From: Cristatella mucedo
Taxonomy: Eukaryota > Bryozoa > Phylactolaemata > Cristatellidae
Reading direction: 5' to 3'
Length of the DNA stretch: 64,000 bases
Assembly: GCA_009760855.2 (NCBI GenBank)
Contig: WPIO01000232.1
Coordinates: forward strand, 1-64,000
The translations under genes were made by a program, and so were the position numbers. This document shows, piece by piece, positions 1 through 10,800 of the stretch (its first letter is position 1; every line of letters begins with the position of its first letter). Below the pieces are notes generated by a model. It was given only the letters and a program-made list of their open reading frames with translations. It was not told the origin of the DNA and searched no databases.

Positions 1-99
1 CATCGCTAACGATGGTTCCGACACGAAGGTGGACCGCTACAGCACACCAAGATATGAGCAGCTATATGAGTAGCCGACAGCAGACACTACCGTGCAGTC

Positions 100-540
100 T
101 AAGTTGCACTACCTTGTTCGTCGCTATAGGGTCGATCTCTCGCGCTCTTCAAGCATGTCTCGCATGACTACCGAAGCTGCAGCCCGAGCTCTGTCCAGTG
201 TGAAGGAACAGGCGAGGCTGCAGCCTGGAGGCACCTGGGCGGAGAACCTCGCGGATGGCTCTCTCAGACTGCATACGCAGCCACAAGCTCACTACCGGTG
301 GATGGGCAGACGATGACCGGCAGTCCTGACAAAATCCATGCATGTGACGGCATCTGCTGGGATACATCAATATACCACCAAAACTGCAGGCCAGCTGGCG
401 GGCGCAAGGTTCGAAACGACAAATGGCGACTGTGCGAAAAAAAGGCATGCATGGAAGCTAAGGGTAGCGGAGGGTACAAACGGGAGGGGAGGGAGAGAGA
501 AAGCGGTGGGATCTAGGACGGTCTTTCCACCGGGATCTAA
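100..540 (+). repeat. 5' LTR-like segment of the Gmr1-like element
   Basis: This segment aligns by eye with the stretch following RNase H. For example, ACAAGCTCACTACCGGTGG at 281 matches a near-identical run at 5166, and similarity continues with small indels to about 480. A purine-rich run at 480-510 matches the purine run near 5358. The two copies diverge after that, so this is either a diverged 5' LTR or duplicated 3' untranslated sequence. No primer-binding site was recognised. Confidence 0.5.
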
Positions 541-648
541 GTGAGTAGAAGCTTGCAAGCTGTGCATGCCAACGTGCTCTGGTTTGAAATACCAGGGAAT
601 GGCAAGTGCTGATGCGACCGAGGAAGCGTCACGGGCACCATCGAAGGC

Positions 649-1500
649 ATGCTTCAGCTGATGCGAGCCGAGTGGAAGCAACGAGCGACAGAACGCGAGG
701 AACGGGAGATGAAGGAGCGACGGGAACGCAAGGAACGGGTGACAAAGGAGCGACGGAAATGTGAGGAATGAGAGACGAAGGAGCAGCAAAAACGAGAGGA
801 GCAGAAGGAGCAACGGGAGGCGAAGGAGAGGCGGGAACGAACACAGTGGCAAGAGATGATAACGCAAATGTCAAGCAACACCAAACACAACGGAGTAACT
901 CGGTTGGTAATTTCTGGACCCCACATGATGCGTGGCCTGACCCTCGTAAAGATGACCGAGCAGGACGACTCAGAGGCGTATTTGCTTACTTTCGAGCGGC
1001 TCATGCGGGCCCATGGAGTTGCAGAGGAGCACTGGCCTGCTACACTGGCCTCTTTCCTGGTCGGCAAGGTCCAGCAGGCTTACCATGCACTGCCGGATGA
1101 GGACTGTGGGACCTGCGAGGTGGTTAAACAGGCAATATGAAGGAGCTGTAGCATTACACCAGAAACCTTTCGGAGGAGGTTTCGGGAGTCGAGGAAGGAC
1201 AGGAACGAATTCTTCTATGAGTTTGCAGACAGGCTCACAGATTATTGCGATAGGTGGTGCCGGGATTGAAGAACGGTAGACGATGTAAAAGATGCAATTA
1301 TTTTGGAGCAGTTGGTTTCAGCACTACCGACCGATGTACAAATCTGGGTGCGGGAACGACGACCCAAATCGAGTACGGAGGCTTCACACCTTGCCGACGA
1401 CTATGTGGAGGCTTGAGGACCACCTGAAATAGGCGGCGCAAGCAACAGAGCGGGAGACCAGAGCAGCCGCAAGGCTGCAGGGATCACGTCGGCTCGGGTG
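649..1500 (+). pseudogene. gag polyprotein remnant (Gmr1-like element)
   Basis: A single frame from the ATG at 649 encodes a charged Glu/Arg/Lys-rich coiled-coil-like N-terminus. This is followed by a Gypsy-type capsid region with the recognisable runs EAYLLTFERLMRAHGV and LVGKVQQAYHALPDED, then an ETFRRRFRESR segment and an FYEFADRLTDYC segment. In-frame stops sit at 769, 1138, 1267 and near 1414. The frame itself is kept through to the zinc knuckle, so the damage is nonsense rather than frameshift. The protein would package element RNA. No intact product can be made. Confidence 0.8.
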
Positions 1501-2235
1501 AGTGCCATGCACCAGGGTACATCATCCGTGCCAGACAGAAAGTTCTCTGAGACAAAGTGCTTCAACTGCGGGTTACGGGGGCATTTTTCGCGCACGTGCC
1601 CCGGCAAAGCCTACTTTTGTGGTAACGGCATGCTGCCAGGAACGAGGAGGCATGGAATAGTGGAAGGCTGCTTCGTGCGTGGCATCGTGCTCGATACGGA
1701 TTGCACGAGGACGATGGTTCGCAGTGGCCTGGTATCACCGGGAACCTTATCAGGGATGCTACGATTACCATCCGATGTGCTCACGGAGACACCCCAGTGT
1801 ACCCCTTAGCACGGGTGTGCATGGAGGTGAGTGGAATAACCATCCAGACGGTGGCAGCAGTAGCGTGGAACCTACCCGAGGATGTGCTGCTTGGTACGGA
1901 CATACCACAGTTTCAACTTCTGCTGGGGATGGCGTTACCGATTGGCCATGACCAGGAAGAGATCAAGGAAAACTACTTGGTCACGACCCGAGCCCAAGCC
2001 AAGGAGCCTGCCAGGCTTGTGGAGCAGGAGGGGACCCAGCCACCCCAGTCAGGAGCTGAGTCTACACCAGGAGAGGAGGTTTTGGACACCCAGCTGCCGC
2101 TTGGGGCCCAATTCGAGGAGGACCTTTTTCAGAGTGGGCACGAGCGAAGGCGACTCACCCACTGGGAGAGACTGGAGTGCAGGCGAAACCGCAGGACAGA
2201 GGTGGAGACCCGACCGGCCGGAGAGACAGCCAAGC
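1501..2235 (+). pseudogene. Nucleocapsid zinc knuckle and aspartic protease remnant
   Basis: A CX2CX4HX4C knuckle lies at 1558-1599 (C-FN-C-GLRG-H-FSRT-C), in the gag frame. The protease active-site region follows at 1681-1720, reading GIVLDTDCTRTMVRSGL. The usual Asp-Thr/Ser-Gly triad reads D-T-D, so the flap-side glycine is lost. Reading shifts to another frame at about 1740-1800, where the C-terminal protease motif LLGTDIP is found near 1885. A low-complexity Glu/Arg-rich linker fills 1960-2235. The frame change could be an old frameshift site or decay. Confidence 0.75.
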
Positions 2236-3501
2236 CAGTTGTTGGGCTTAGCCAGGAGCAATTAATCAAACTCGAGGAGTCGGACCCAAGGCTAGACCGG
2301 GTGCAAAGGCTGGTCAGGAATAGCCAGGGACCGAACACTCATGGCTACGCGATTGATGGGGGTCTGATCTATAGGAGGTGGACAGCCCGGATGGCCGGCC
2401 CAGAGCCCATAAACCAGCTGATTTTGCCACAACCCTGTCGGAGCAGAGTGATGAGTCTTGTACACTCACTTCCACTGGCTGGACACTTAGGGAAGAAAAA
2501 ACGACGGACATAATTCTGAGATTTTTTTGCCGTCCCTACGACGGGACGTCGAACGGTACTGCAGGAGCTGCCTGCCTTGCCAAAGGTGTGATAGGCGTGT
2601 TCCAAAACCGGCCCCATTAATTCCATTACCAATAATTGATGTGCCTTTCAGGCGCATCCCAATGGACCTCATAGGCCCGATCACCAGAAGCCGATCGAGC
2701 AATGAGTACATCCTAGTGGTTTGTCATTATGTGACGAGGTATCCGGAAGCTGTGCCACTTCGAAAGATAGATGTGGCCAGTATAGCCAAGGAGCTGATGG
2801 AAATATTCTCTCGGGTAGGAGTCCCCGAAGAGATCCGAACGGATCAAGGATCGAACTTTACTAGGAAGTTCCTGAGGGAGCTATACAGACTGCTACCTAT
2901 CAAAGCTCTCAGAACCAGTCCCTACCACCCCTAGACAGATGGCCTAGTTGAAAGGTTCAACCAGACGCTGAAGGCCATGCTGCGAAAGATCGAGGACCAA
3001 GAAGGAGGTGATTGGGACCGACTACTCCCATACGTATTGTTTGCCTATAGGGAGGTTCCCAAAGCATCGACGGGATTCTCGCCGTTCGAGCTGCTGTGTG
3101 GCCGAGACGTTCTAGGCCCATTGGATATACTTAAGGAGGCATGGGAAGGTCCAAGACAGGCTGGGAAGAATGTCCTCTCTTACGTCTTAGCCATTCGAGA
3201 GAGGATGGAATATATGGCTGAACTAGTCAGGGTTAATCTTGAAGACACAAGGAGGCGGCAGAAGACCTGGTATGATCGGAATGGAAAGAGCCGTACCTTT
3301 AAGCCGGGGGATCGTGTACTCGTGCTTCTGCCGACCAGGTCAGATAAACTGTGGGCTCAATGGCAGGGGCCCTACGAGATTACTGAGAGAAAGGGGGAAG
3401 TCAACTATGCGGTGGACATGCACGACGCCCGGAAGCGTCGGCGGGTGTTCCACATCAACATGCTACGGGAGATCTATCAAGAGCAAGGGTCCGTGAACTG
3501 A
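2236..3501 (+). pseudogene. Integrase, located upstream of reverse transcriptase
   Basis: Integrase joins element cDNA to host DNA. The order seen is an N-terminal zinc-binding region (HSLPLAGHLGKKK, then C-x2-C in YCRSCLPCQRC), the catalytic core, and a C-terminal GPY/F-type domain (WQGPYEITERKGEVNYAVD near 3362). Core acidic residues are present: Asp at 2665, Asp at 2842 and Glu at 2950, with 35 positions between the last two, giving D,D-35-E. Defects are a one-base frameshift near 2500-2525 and an amber stop at 2932 inside the core. The domain ends at a stop at 3499-3501, and reverse transcriptase starts about 100 bases further on. Confidence 0.88.
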
Positions 3502-3597
3502 ACACAGGAAACCAACGAGGAGATGGAGGAGCTACCAGCATGACCAAGGAGCGAAGGCCACAAGTCCGGAGCCAGAGTTAACTCGGAGGAGCCCACA

Positions 3598-4532
3598 ATG
3601 GGAGACCAGCTGACAAACGAGCAGTTCAAGGAGCTCCGTGCACTACTGCACACCTATAGTAGGGTGTTTAGCAGGCAGCCAGGGAGCACGAGCTTGGCCG
3701 AGCACAGCATCGATATCGGGGACGCGAGACCCGTACGGTCATCACCTTACCGAAATACCCATGCGTTCATGGAACAGGTGCAGCAAGAATTAAAGGTGAT
3801 GGTTGACGAGGGGATCATTGAGTGGTCGAGCAGTGATTGGTGTTCACCCGTAGTGGTGGTGCGAAAAAGGATGGCACCCTACGCCTCTGCATAGACTACC
3901 GGAAAGTGAATGCACTCTCAAGAGTGGATGCCTAGCCGATGCCACGGATAGAAGACCTGATCGACTGCTTGGGACAGGCTCGATTCATTACCACCTTGAA
4001 CCTCACGAAGGGATACTGGCAAGTCCCGATGGCTGTGGATAGCCAGCACATTACAGCCTTCACGGCAGGAGCCGACTTGTATCAATTCCGGATGATGCCC
4101 TTTGGTCTTCAAGGAGCACCTGCCACGTTCCAGAGACTAATGAATCAGGTCATCCAGGGACAGGAAGCCTTCGCTGGCTCAAATTTGGAGGATCTGGTTA
4201 TACACAGCAAAACCTGGAAAGAACACTTGGATCACCTACAGGCAGTACTGGAGAGACTATCTCTGGCAGGCCTCACGGCCAATCAGAGGAAATGTCAAAT
4301 GGCTATGCCTCGTTGCTCGTATCTGGGCCACACAGTGGGAAGTGGATCCGTACAGCCGGGTCAGAACAAGGTCCAAGCCGTCCAGGAGTTCCCGAGGCGC
4401 ATAACGAAAACTCACGTCCGAGTCTTCTTAGGACTCACCGGGTACTACAGGAGGTTCATACCCAAATATGCGGCTGTAGCCATGGCACTCACCGACCTAA
4501 CCCGGAAAGCGGCCCCAGAGAAGGTGTGCTGA
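3598..4532 (+). pseudogene. Reverse transcriptase, catalytically dead
   Basis: This is a Gypsy-type reverse transcriptase. The N-terminal part (HSIDIGDARPVRSSPYR, EGIIEWSSSDWCSPVV) is in one frame. The rest (LTKGYWQVPM, MMPFGLQGAPATFQRL, YLGHTVGSG, LGLTGYYRRFIPKYA) is in another, after a one-base loss near 3867. A stop lies at 3933. The motif A aspartate is Asn (codon 3999-4001), and the motif C YxDD box reads N-L-E-D at 4182-4193, so two metal ligands are changed. A further stop at 4530 separates it from RNase H, which continues in the same frame. Confidence 0.88.
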
Positions 4533-4985
4533 ACAAAAACCTGCGAGAAAGCGTTCCAGACACTAAAGGACAAGCTTTGTTCAGCACCCATTCTGCGGAA
4601 ACCGGACTTCGCCAGGGAGTTCTTGCTCCAGACTGATGCATCCGACAGAGGGATTGCGGCTGTCTTGAACCAGCTGGACAATAAAGGAGACGACCATCCG
4701 GTCGCATACTACAGTAAGAAGTTGTTGCCTCGGGAAGAAAGATACTCCACGGTCGAGAAGGAATGTCTGGCGATAAGGCAAGGTATGAAAGCTTTTGAAG
4801 TGTACTTGTTAGGCCGCCCGTTCATCGTGGAAACAGACCAGAGGTCGCTGACCTGGTTAGATAGCTTTAAAGAGAGCAATACTCGGCTCGCTCGTTGGAG
4901 TGTGTCCCTCCAACCCTTTCGATACCTTGTCCGACACAAGGCCGGGAGGCTCAACGGGAATGCAGACGGTTTGTCGCGTGCATAG
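4533..4985 (+). pseudogene. RNase H domain of the Gmr1-like element
   Basis: The frame of the reverse transcriptase continues past the stop at 4530 into a linker (KAFQTLKDKLCSAPILRKPD) and then RNase H. The first catalytic Asp lies in LLQTDASDRGIAAVLNQ. The later motifs YYSKKLLPREERYSTVEKE, VETDQRSLTWL and NGNADGLSRA follow, ending at a TAG at 4983. This part is uninterrupted for 120 codons and is the best-kept section of the element. It would degrade the RNA strand of the RNA:DNA hybrid. Nothing integrase-like follows it, which supports the unusual gene order. Confidence 0.88.
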
Positions 4986-5524
4986 GCGGCCGCTCGTCAA
5001 AGGATAAAGCAAGACTGCACAATACAGGTCGGCTCCAACTTGCTACAACAGACTACTGGTCTGTTGCCGGACGAGGAGGAGAGCGATGTGGAAGAACACG
5101 AGGCTTGCAGCCTGCGAGCACTGGGTGGAGACCTCGTGAGGGCTCTCAGACTGCCTACGAAGCCACAAGCTCACCACCGGTGGATGGGCAGACGACGACT
5201 CGGCAGTCCTGCCCAAATCCATGCATTGGCTGCATCTGTGGGTACATCAATCTACCACAAACTGCCGCCAGCTGTCGGGCAGGTTCGGAACGAACAATGG
5301 CCCGACATTGTGAAAAACAACACATGCATGGAATATAAGGATTGCCTGAGGAGTACAACGGGAGCAGGAGGAGAGATCCCTCGACGCTGGCAGCCGTCTA
5401 GTGTGTGTAGACTGGGCTAGGCTGGCTTTGCTTGGAATAAAGGTTTTGGTGTTGGAGCCAGGAGACTTGTTGATCGGTTGCCCTACCCAGCCTGACGACA
5501 GGTCGTGCGGAGGGCTATCACACA
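4986..5524 (+). repeat. 3' LTR-like segment with poly(A) signal
   Basis: This non-coding DNA follows the RNase H stop. It repeats the 5' segment from about 5012 to 5345, carries a purine-rich run near 5358-5376 (a possible polypurine tract), and has an AATAAA signal at 5436-5441. The element appears to end near 5524, where SINE2-like sequence resumes. Confidence 0.55.
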
Positions 5525-5564
5525 CCTGAATAGTGATGTAGTTGTTTGGGACACTAAACAAAGG

Positions 5565-6659
5565 CATTATTCTTGAAGCAGAAAACCGAGTGCAAAGCTG
5601 TCGTGTTTGGTCCCTTCCTAGCGATTCGCCTATCGGTAGGTTTCTTTCAGGTATTGTGCGGTTACTAGAGTGCATGCCGGTTTCACCCATTTTCGATGGA
5701 GCTAACGTTGACGTGCATCACAGTTCTCAAAATTAAATTTACATTAAACTCGCCTTACATACAACCGAGATCATCCCCAACATTACACACCCTGTGTTTT
5801 CTACTATTCATCTCACGTCTTTTTCTGTCCAATGCACTTATTAGAAAATGCATCTATCTTTTTGGAACAATACTTAGCAGGGTGCTGTCATTGCTCTCTT
5901 TCCTTATGTTGCAATTAGTTATCTATTATCGTTGCCAGCTTTAACTTAGAGTTACTCTATGTCTCGCATAACAGCTTCTACCATAGGTAGTAAACTACTG
6001 TCTCCTCAATTGGAACTCTCTCACAACAATATGTATGCAGGCATTAGTAGCTTTAACCTAAAACTTGGAAACTGGCACCCGATTGCAAATATAAGGTTTC
6101 CTATTTTTGCATTGGCTACTGTTCTCACAAACTTGTATCGTTATTCAGATATATCGGAAGTTTTAAATGTGTTGGTGTTTGAATTATCAGTATGAATTTC
6201 CAATCATGAAATTATCTGACTTGACTACTTTTATCAACTCGCTTTTGATATCAAAGCAAGTGACAAGCAATTTACCGGACAGAAGTTGTTTGTCGTCAGT
6301 AACGGTTAACATTTTTCAACATATGTGACTTTAGTTTATTTATGCAAGAAAATCTCTTTCGAGATAAGTAGCTAAAGTAATTATATTTTTATATTATATT
6401 ATAGTATATTTTTATATTATATTTATTAGTAATCGATAAGTAGCTAAAGTAATTATATTTTCGTTCCGTAATCGTAATCTGTGGTACCATTTGGTCTTTA
6501 GTAGTTGTTCAATAATACGTGGGTGACTATTTGTTCATCCACCACAGTGCTTCCATGTGTAGTGATAGTATTTCCTTACATCCATTTGTATCCTAGGAAT
6601 AACAATCTCTCACGGATGTGCTTAAATTACGTGTTTTACAAAGGTTTAATTTTCTGAAT
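5565..6659. other. Unassigned part of duplicated unit 1
   Basis: AT-rich DNA matching 10800-11850 in unit 2. Short reading frames occur in both copies but their frames are not conserved, so no coding case can be made. A TATATTTT-type imperfect repeat lies at 6380-6440, with the phrase GATAAGTAGCTAAAGTAATTA repeated at 6362 and 6433. Confidence 0.5.
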
Positions 6660-8850
6660 CTCTCATAAAAATACAACATGTAGCATCAGATTATACAGCG
6701 ATTAGAGCTTTAAGAGGTCACATTCTCAAAGGAGATAGCCATAGCCTGGCTTGAAGTGACCTGCACCGGGTCAGGTCACCAAAGAGGTTACTGTCAGGAT
6801 CCACTGTGCCCTTGAGGGTGAGCAAAAAAAGAAGGACAAAGTTGATTTATTTAATGCTGTGATAAATATAAGGTTTTTACTTTTCTACATGTGGTCAAGT
6901 CACGGGGCGTTGTCAAGCACGTAGTATGAGATACCCAGAATTTAGGACCCTAAGAATATAGGCAAGTTCTTCTGATGAAGCTTTAGCAGATAACCGAATC
7001 TCTCTCTTGGAGAGCTACAACAGCTCCAAAGGAAGATCGATCGAGTGATTAGTGGAACCAAGCTCAATAGACAATAATATGGATTAGCTAGATGTCTGGA
7101 GCGTCGTCATGCAGGTGAGGTTATTGGCAATTGGCAACAGTACCAGCACATAAAAGCACGTAAAGTTCAAATCGCAAAAAATTTACAAGCTGTTATAAAT
7201 CCATGCATTGGTAATTTATCTTTTACTGAAATGGTTGAGAGATATGGCTATGCAGGTCTTCAGTGGCCATGAGACCTAGGTAGCATACAAACTAAATCCA
7301 CGGTGCCTGCTGACCATCACGTTAGTACACAATATTGGTAAATGGTTACCTGACGAAAAGCTGGTTATCTGATTCTTAGCAAAGTGCATGAGCATACGCG
7401 ATCGATCCACTAGAGCTAAAGAAGGAAGACACACAAGGGGCCCTGAAATTGAAGTAGGAGCATCGCTTGGCTAGCTAATGTTGCATTATAGTGAGAGATA
7501 ATGATATACGACAACTGCAATGCTCACCATAAACAATCCTAGCTCGAGAGTTTTCCACAGGCTGTAAGCATCTGAATGAATTGGCCCTTAATCCAACAAG
7601 CTTTGAGTTTAAGAAGTCGATATAAGTATGACACAAATGCATAGGCTTTTTTAGAAGAAGTATCGTTATCTATTTAACAATGTTATGAAGCTGAGAGTAG
7701 GCAGACTTAACTGTTGGTGAGCCGTGATGGCACACTGGGTAAGGTGGTGTCTTTCACGACCTCGGTCCCGAGGTCATGGGTTCGATTCCTGCGTTAGGCA
7801 ATCCTTTATCGCCACTGCAAGTGGTGGTGGTAGCCGTAAAGTCTCTTCTGTCGCTATACAAAAGGCGGCTGCTTCTTCCACAAGTTTTTTTAGCTGATGT
7901 CATTGTTGAAAGACAGGTCGCCTTTAGTCATGATACCTGTATTTCGTACAGAATAAACAGAAGATGTGCTTGTAGAGCCGATTTCCAACGTTGACTTTCC
8001 AACTTTCAAATCCAGCTCACTTTTCAAGTAATTTCTAGGTCGGTTTTTATCACCATTAGATTTAAGAAGATTGGCTCGAGGTATGGGAATATGCCAGCAA
8101 TGAATGTAGCAGTGGCGTTTGAGAGAACGATATTCAAAATAGTCGAGGGTTGAAAGGATCAAAGCAATGGTACAACAATAGGTAAAATCCGTATATATGC
8201 CAAAAGTCAGACTCTGATCTTAAACCAAATCAGCATAAGAAGGCAATAAACCGTGGAAATAGCAGGGCCAAGAACGGGCCCGAATATACCCAAAATTTTA
8301 GAAGCCCCTCGGTTAATCGTATTCGTTTACATCCATGCTTGGGAGTTTCCCACGGAGAGGAGGCTTCCTAAGCATTTACATCACTGAGCTAATCACTCCT
8401 TGGTCACGATGAGTGGTGTTACAGAATGTCTAGTTTATCTATCCTAAAAAAGCTGCAGAAAGATCGCGAAAAACAAACAGAGATACTCTGTCAATTTCCG
8501 CATTGCTAATTAGGTCATCCTACAACTGAAGTTGTATGGACTCTGTGTATTTACAAGAATCAAACCAGATTGGAAGTTTCTAGCAAAACTAGTTTTAGAA
8601 GTCTCAATAGATGATTTCAGCAAGTCTGCCTGTTCTTGCTCAAGTGTTGTTGAGAATGATTTTTCGAGTAGTGGCCTCACTGTAGATTACTTAGGATTCA
8701 CACTAGAATTGCCCAAGGCTAAGGACAAATTTGTTATGTTACTATTACACAGCAGCAGCAGATAAATGCAATAAGAAATCAGGACAACAGCAATATGGTA
8801 AGCAGGACTAGTTGCCTTCTTCGATTAGAAAAGGAACTTAACGATGGACT
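6660..8850 (-). mobile_element. LINE B copy in unit 1, heavily decayed
   Basis: The antisense strand matches the better LINE B copy at 17560-19330 piece by piece: the 3' untranslated GGGTCAG/TGTGGTCA phrases (6770, 6890), the C-terminal reverse-transcriptase region (7280-7600) and the palm-to-finger region (7900-8800). No frame longer than about 90 codons survives. SINE1 interrupts it at 7716-7890. Confidence 0.65.
7716..7890 (+). mobile_element. SINE1 copy (tRNA-derived)
   Basis: The tRNA-like head has an A-box-like TGGCACACTGGG at 7728 and a perfect B box GGTTCGATTCC at 7779-7789, typical of RNA polymerase III promoters. The tail has the family's CACTGCAAGTGG element and TCGCTATACAAAAGG phrase. 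The duplicated unit at 12860 preserves the site without the insertion, which sets the borders. Confidence 0.85.
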
Positions 8851-8879
8851 CACTACTGAACTAGTCGATTATAAACATA

Positions 8880-10272
8880 TGTAGTGTAATGTAATGTATC
8901 TCCGTCAGTAACCCCACAAAGTCATAAAGACCATGTGGGTGTTACGCCGGAGAGTTTTGTATAGCACACTCACAGCCTAAGCCGCTTTCGGTGAGCATTC
9001 GGTAGCCAACAGACTTCGTCTCACGCAACAAAGAGAAAGTGGGAAGCATAGCAGAGTTAGGAGAGCAGTTGAGGTAGTAAGAAGCATAGAATTAGCAGTT
9101 CAAGACCGTTAAAAATGACGTGCCATAGTCGGCAGTTGGAGAGTAGATGTCGTCGTGTAAGAATTGCTGAAGCGAGTTCCACAGTCTAGGACCTGCAGAG
9201 CTAAAGCTTCTGTCGCCAACTGTCTTTAAGCGGTGGAATGGGACAGCTAATTTATTTTCCACACAGGACCTGAGGGCACGTACAGGCTGAAACTGATGCA
9301 GCAGTTCAGCTAGGTACGAAGGAGCCAAGCCGTGGCGGGCCTTGTGGGTCAGCATAAGAACTTTGCTCTGTATCCTTTGCTCAACCGGCAACCATCCCAG
9401 TTCTTCCAGCAAAGGAGACACGTGCTCAAACCGCTGGGACTTGAAGACCAGCCTTGCAGCCATATTCATAGTCCGCTGTAGTGGCATAATAGCTTACTTT
9501 GGTAGCCCAGCCAAAAGGAAATTACGATAATCAAGCCGAGACAGAACTAAAGAGCTAGTGAAATTTTTTACAAGCCACTGTGGGAGACAGCTTCTGATCT
9601 TGGATAGGGATCGGATGTGATGACTAGCTGTAGAGGCAGTCTTCTGACTGAAGCTTTTGAAATTGAGGCAGCTGTTGAACACGACACCTAGATTACGAGC
9701 ACGTGGTGAAGGTCGCACAATAGCATCACCTATTAGGACAGCAAAGCCTTTTAATCCAGCCACACGCTTATGGTGTCCTATGAGAAGCAGTTCAGTTTTA
9801 TCGTCCTTTAACTTCAGGAAGTTTTCCGACATCCAGGATGGAATATCGACAAGGCCAGCATTCAGTTTCTCAGTTGCTGCAGCAGATTCCGACGGTTTAA
9901 ATGACAAATACAACTGAGTATCATCAGCATAGACGTGATATCCTATTCCATGGGCCTTCATCACTTTTCCCAGAGGTTGCGTATAAATGGAGAACAGCAA
10001 GGGACCAAGTACACACCCTTGAGGGACTCCACAGGTGACCCTTCTCATGTCTGAGACCTGACCCCCACACGACACGGATTGAACACGGTCAGACAAGTAT
10101 GATTTAAACCACGCCAGTGCTTCGTCTGCCAGACCGATCGTTGTTCAAAGTCGTTCAAGCAGAACTTCGTGATCAATGGTGTCGAAGGCAGCAGATAGAT
10201 CTAGCAGAGCTAAGGCAGTGACATTCCCGTCGTCATTGAAACTGCTCTCCTCCGTGTTAGCAATGACATTCT
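8880..10272 (-). mobile_element. LINE A copy, 5'-truncated, antisense
   Basis: This non-LTR retrotransposon is of CR1/L2 type. Its 3' end is on the left, with the short tail complement TGTAATGTAATG at 8886 next to the hairpin-forming 3' terminus. Reverse transcriptase occupies the rest. It is truncated in the catalytic domain near 10272. Unit 2 of the duplication lacks it (site near 13840). Confidence 0.85.
9092..10096 (-). pseudogene. LINE A reverse transcriptase (C-terminal two thirds)
   Basis: The enzyme copies element RNA at a nicked target. Visible on the minus strand are CGVPQGCVLGPLLFSIYTQ (RT domain 4), the active-site box [25 protein letters not shown], and the C-terminal module WLPVEQRIQSKVLMLTHKA. 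The frame is open from 10096 to 9092 except for one stop at 9491-9493. That stop lies at the same place as in the LINE A copy at 20777-20779. The fingers region and endonuclease are missing through 5' truncation. CR1/L2 clade assignment is by motif recognition only. Confidence 0.8.
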
Positions 10273-10644
10273 ACCTGATATAAGGTGCTGCTACGAATTG
10301 AAGGAGAGTGTTTACAGGGAGTGCAGCCAACATTGGGATAGGCTCCGAAGTTTCGTCTATTTTCTGGCAAAGAAGCTAGTGAAGAAGTGAGCCAGGTCAT
10401 TATTCCAAGACAGACCAAAACACATTCGAGCTTCCGATATTGGGAGTTTTTGGTTGTCTATAGTTGACACAAATTCAGTGAATTTAAATTATTATATTAA
10501 AAAACACTGTTTTCACCTCATAAAGTAAATTGACACAATCGTGTTCATTCTAAACATAGCAAACCTAAGACTATTAAGAAGTTTTTGACTGATAGGTGGC
10601 CAGTGGTGACCCAATAAAAGCTATCAGATGTATGCAGGTAGCAT
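10273..10644. other. Right end of duplicated unit 1
   Basis: This matches 13850-14190 in unit 2, for example the paired phrases GGCTATCAGATGTATGCA-type at 10618 and 14170. It has no recognisable gene. It resumes exactly where LINE A interrupts the unit. Confidence 0.55.
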
Positions 10645-10800
10645 CTCTGGCAGTTCGGCCCAGTGGTTAAGGTGGTTGCCCTGGTTAAGGTGGTTGCCTT
10701 GGTCAAGTTAGAGCCGAAATCTTGGGCTCTAGTCCAGTGGCATACGTGAAGCACCTAAATAGAGATCAAGTTCTTTTAGGGCGCTATACAAAGGCTATAT
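10645..10800 (+). mobile_element. SINE2 copy at the duplication junction
   Basis: A tRNA-like head (CCCAGTGGTTAAGGTGG, partly duplicated at 10680) is followed by the family tail CACCTAAATAGAGATCAAG and GGGCGCTATACAAAGGC. A tail-only copy of the same SINE sits at 5524-5565 at the left edge of unit 1. Confidence 0.7.

Larger units (their letters stand above)
1..5524 (+). mobile_element. Degenerate Gmr1-like Ty3/Gypsy LTR retrotransposon
   Basis: One element reads gag, CCHC knuckle, protease, integrase, reverse transcriptase, RNase H, all on the plus strand. Domain sequences are of Ty3/Gypsy type, but integrase precedes reverse transcriptase, the order otherwise typical of Ty1/copia. This matches the known Gmr1 group of Gypsy-like elements. 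Related non-coding segments lie at both ends (about 100-480 and 5012-5345), as expected of LTRs or LTR-adjacent sequence, but terminal TG/CA boundaries and target-site duplications could not be placed. Many stops, frameshifts and changed catalytic residues show that the copy is dead. The left end may continue outside the window. Confidence 0.85.
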
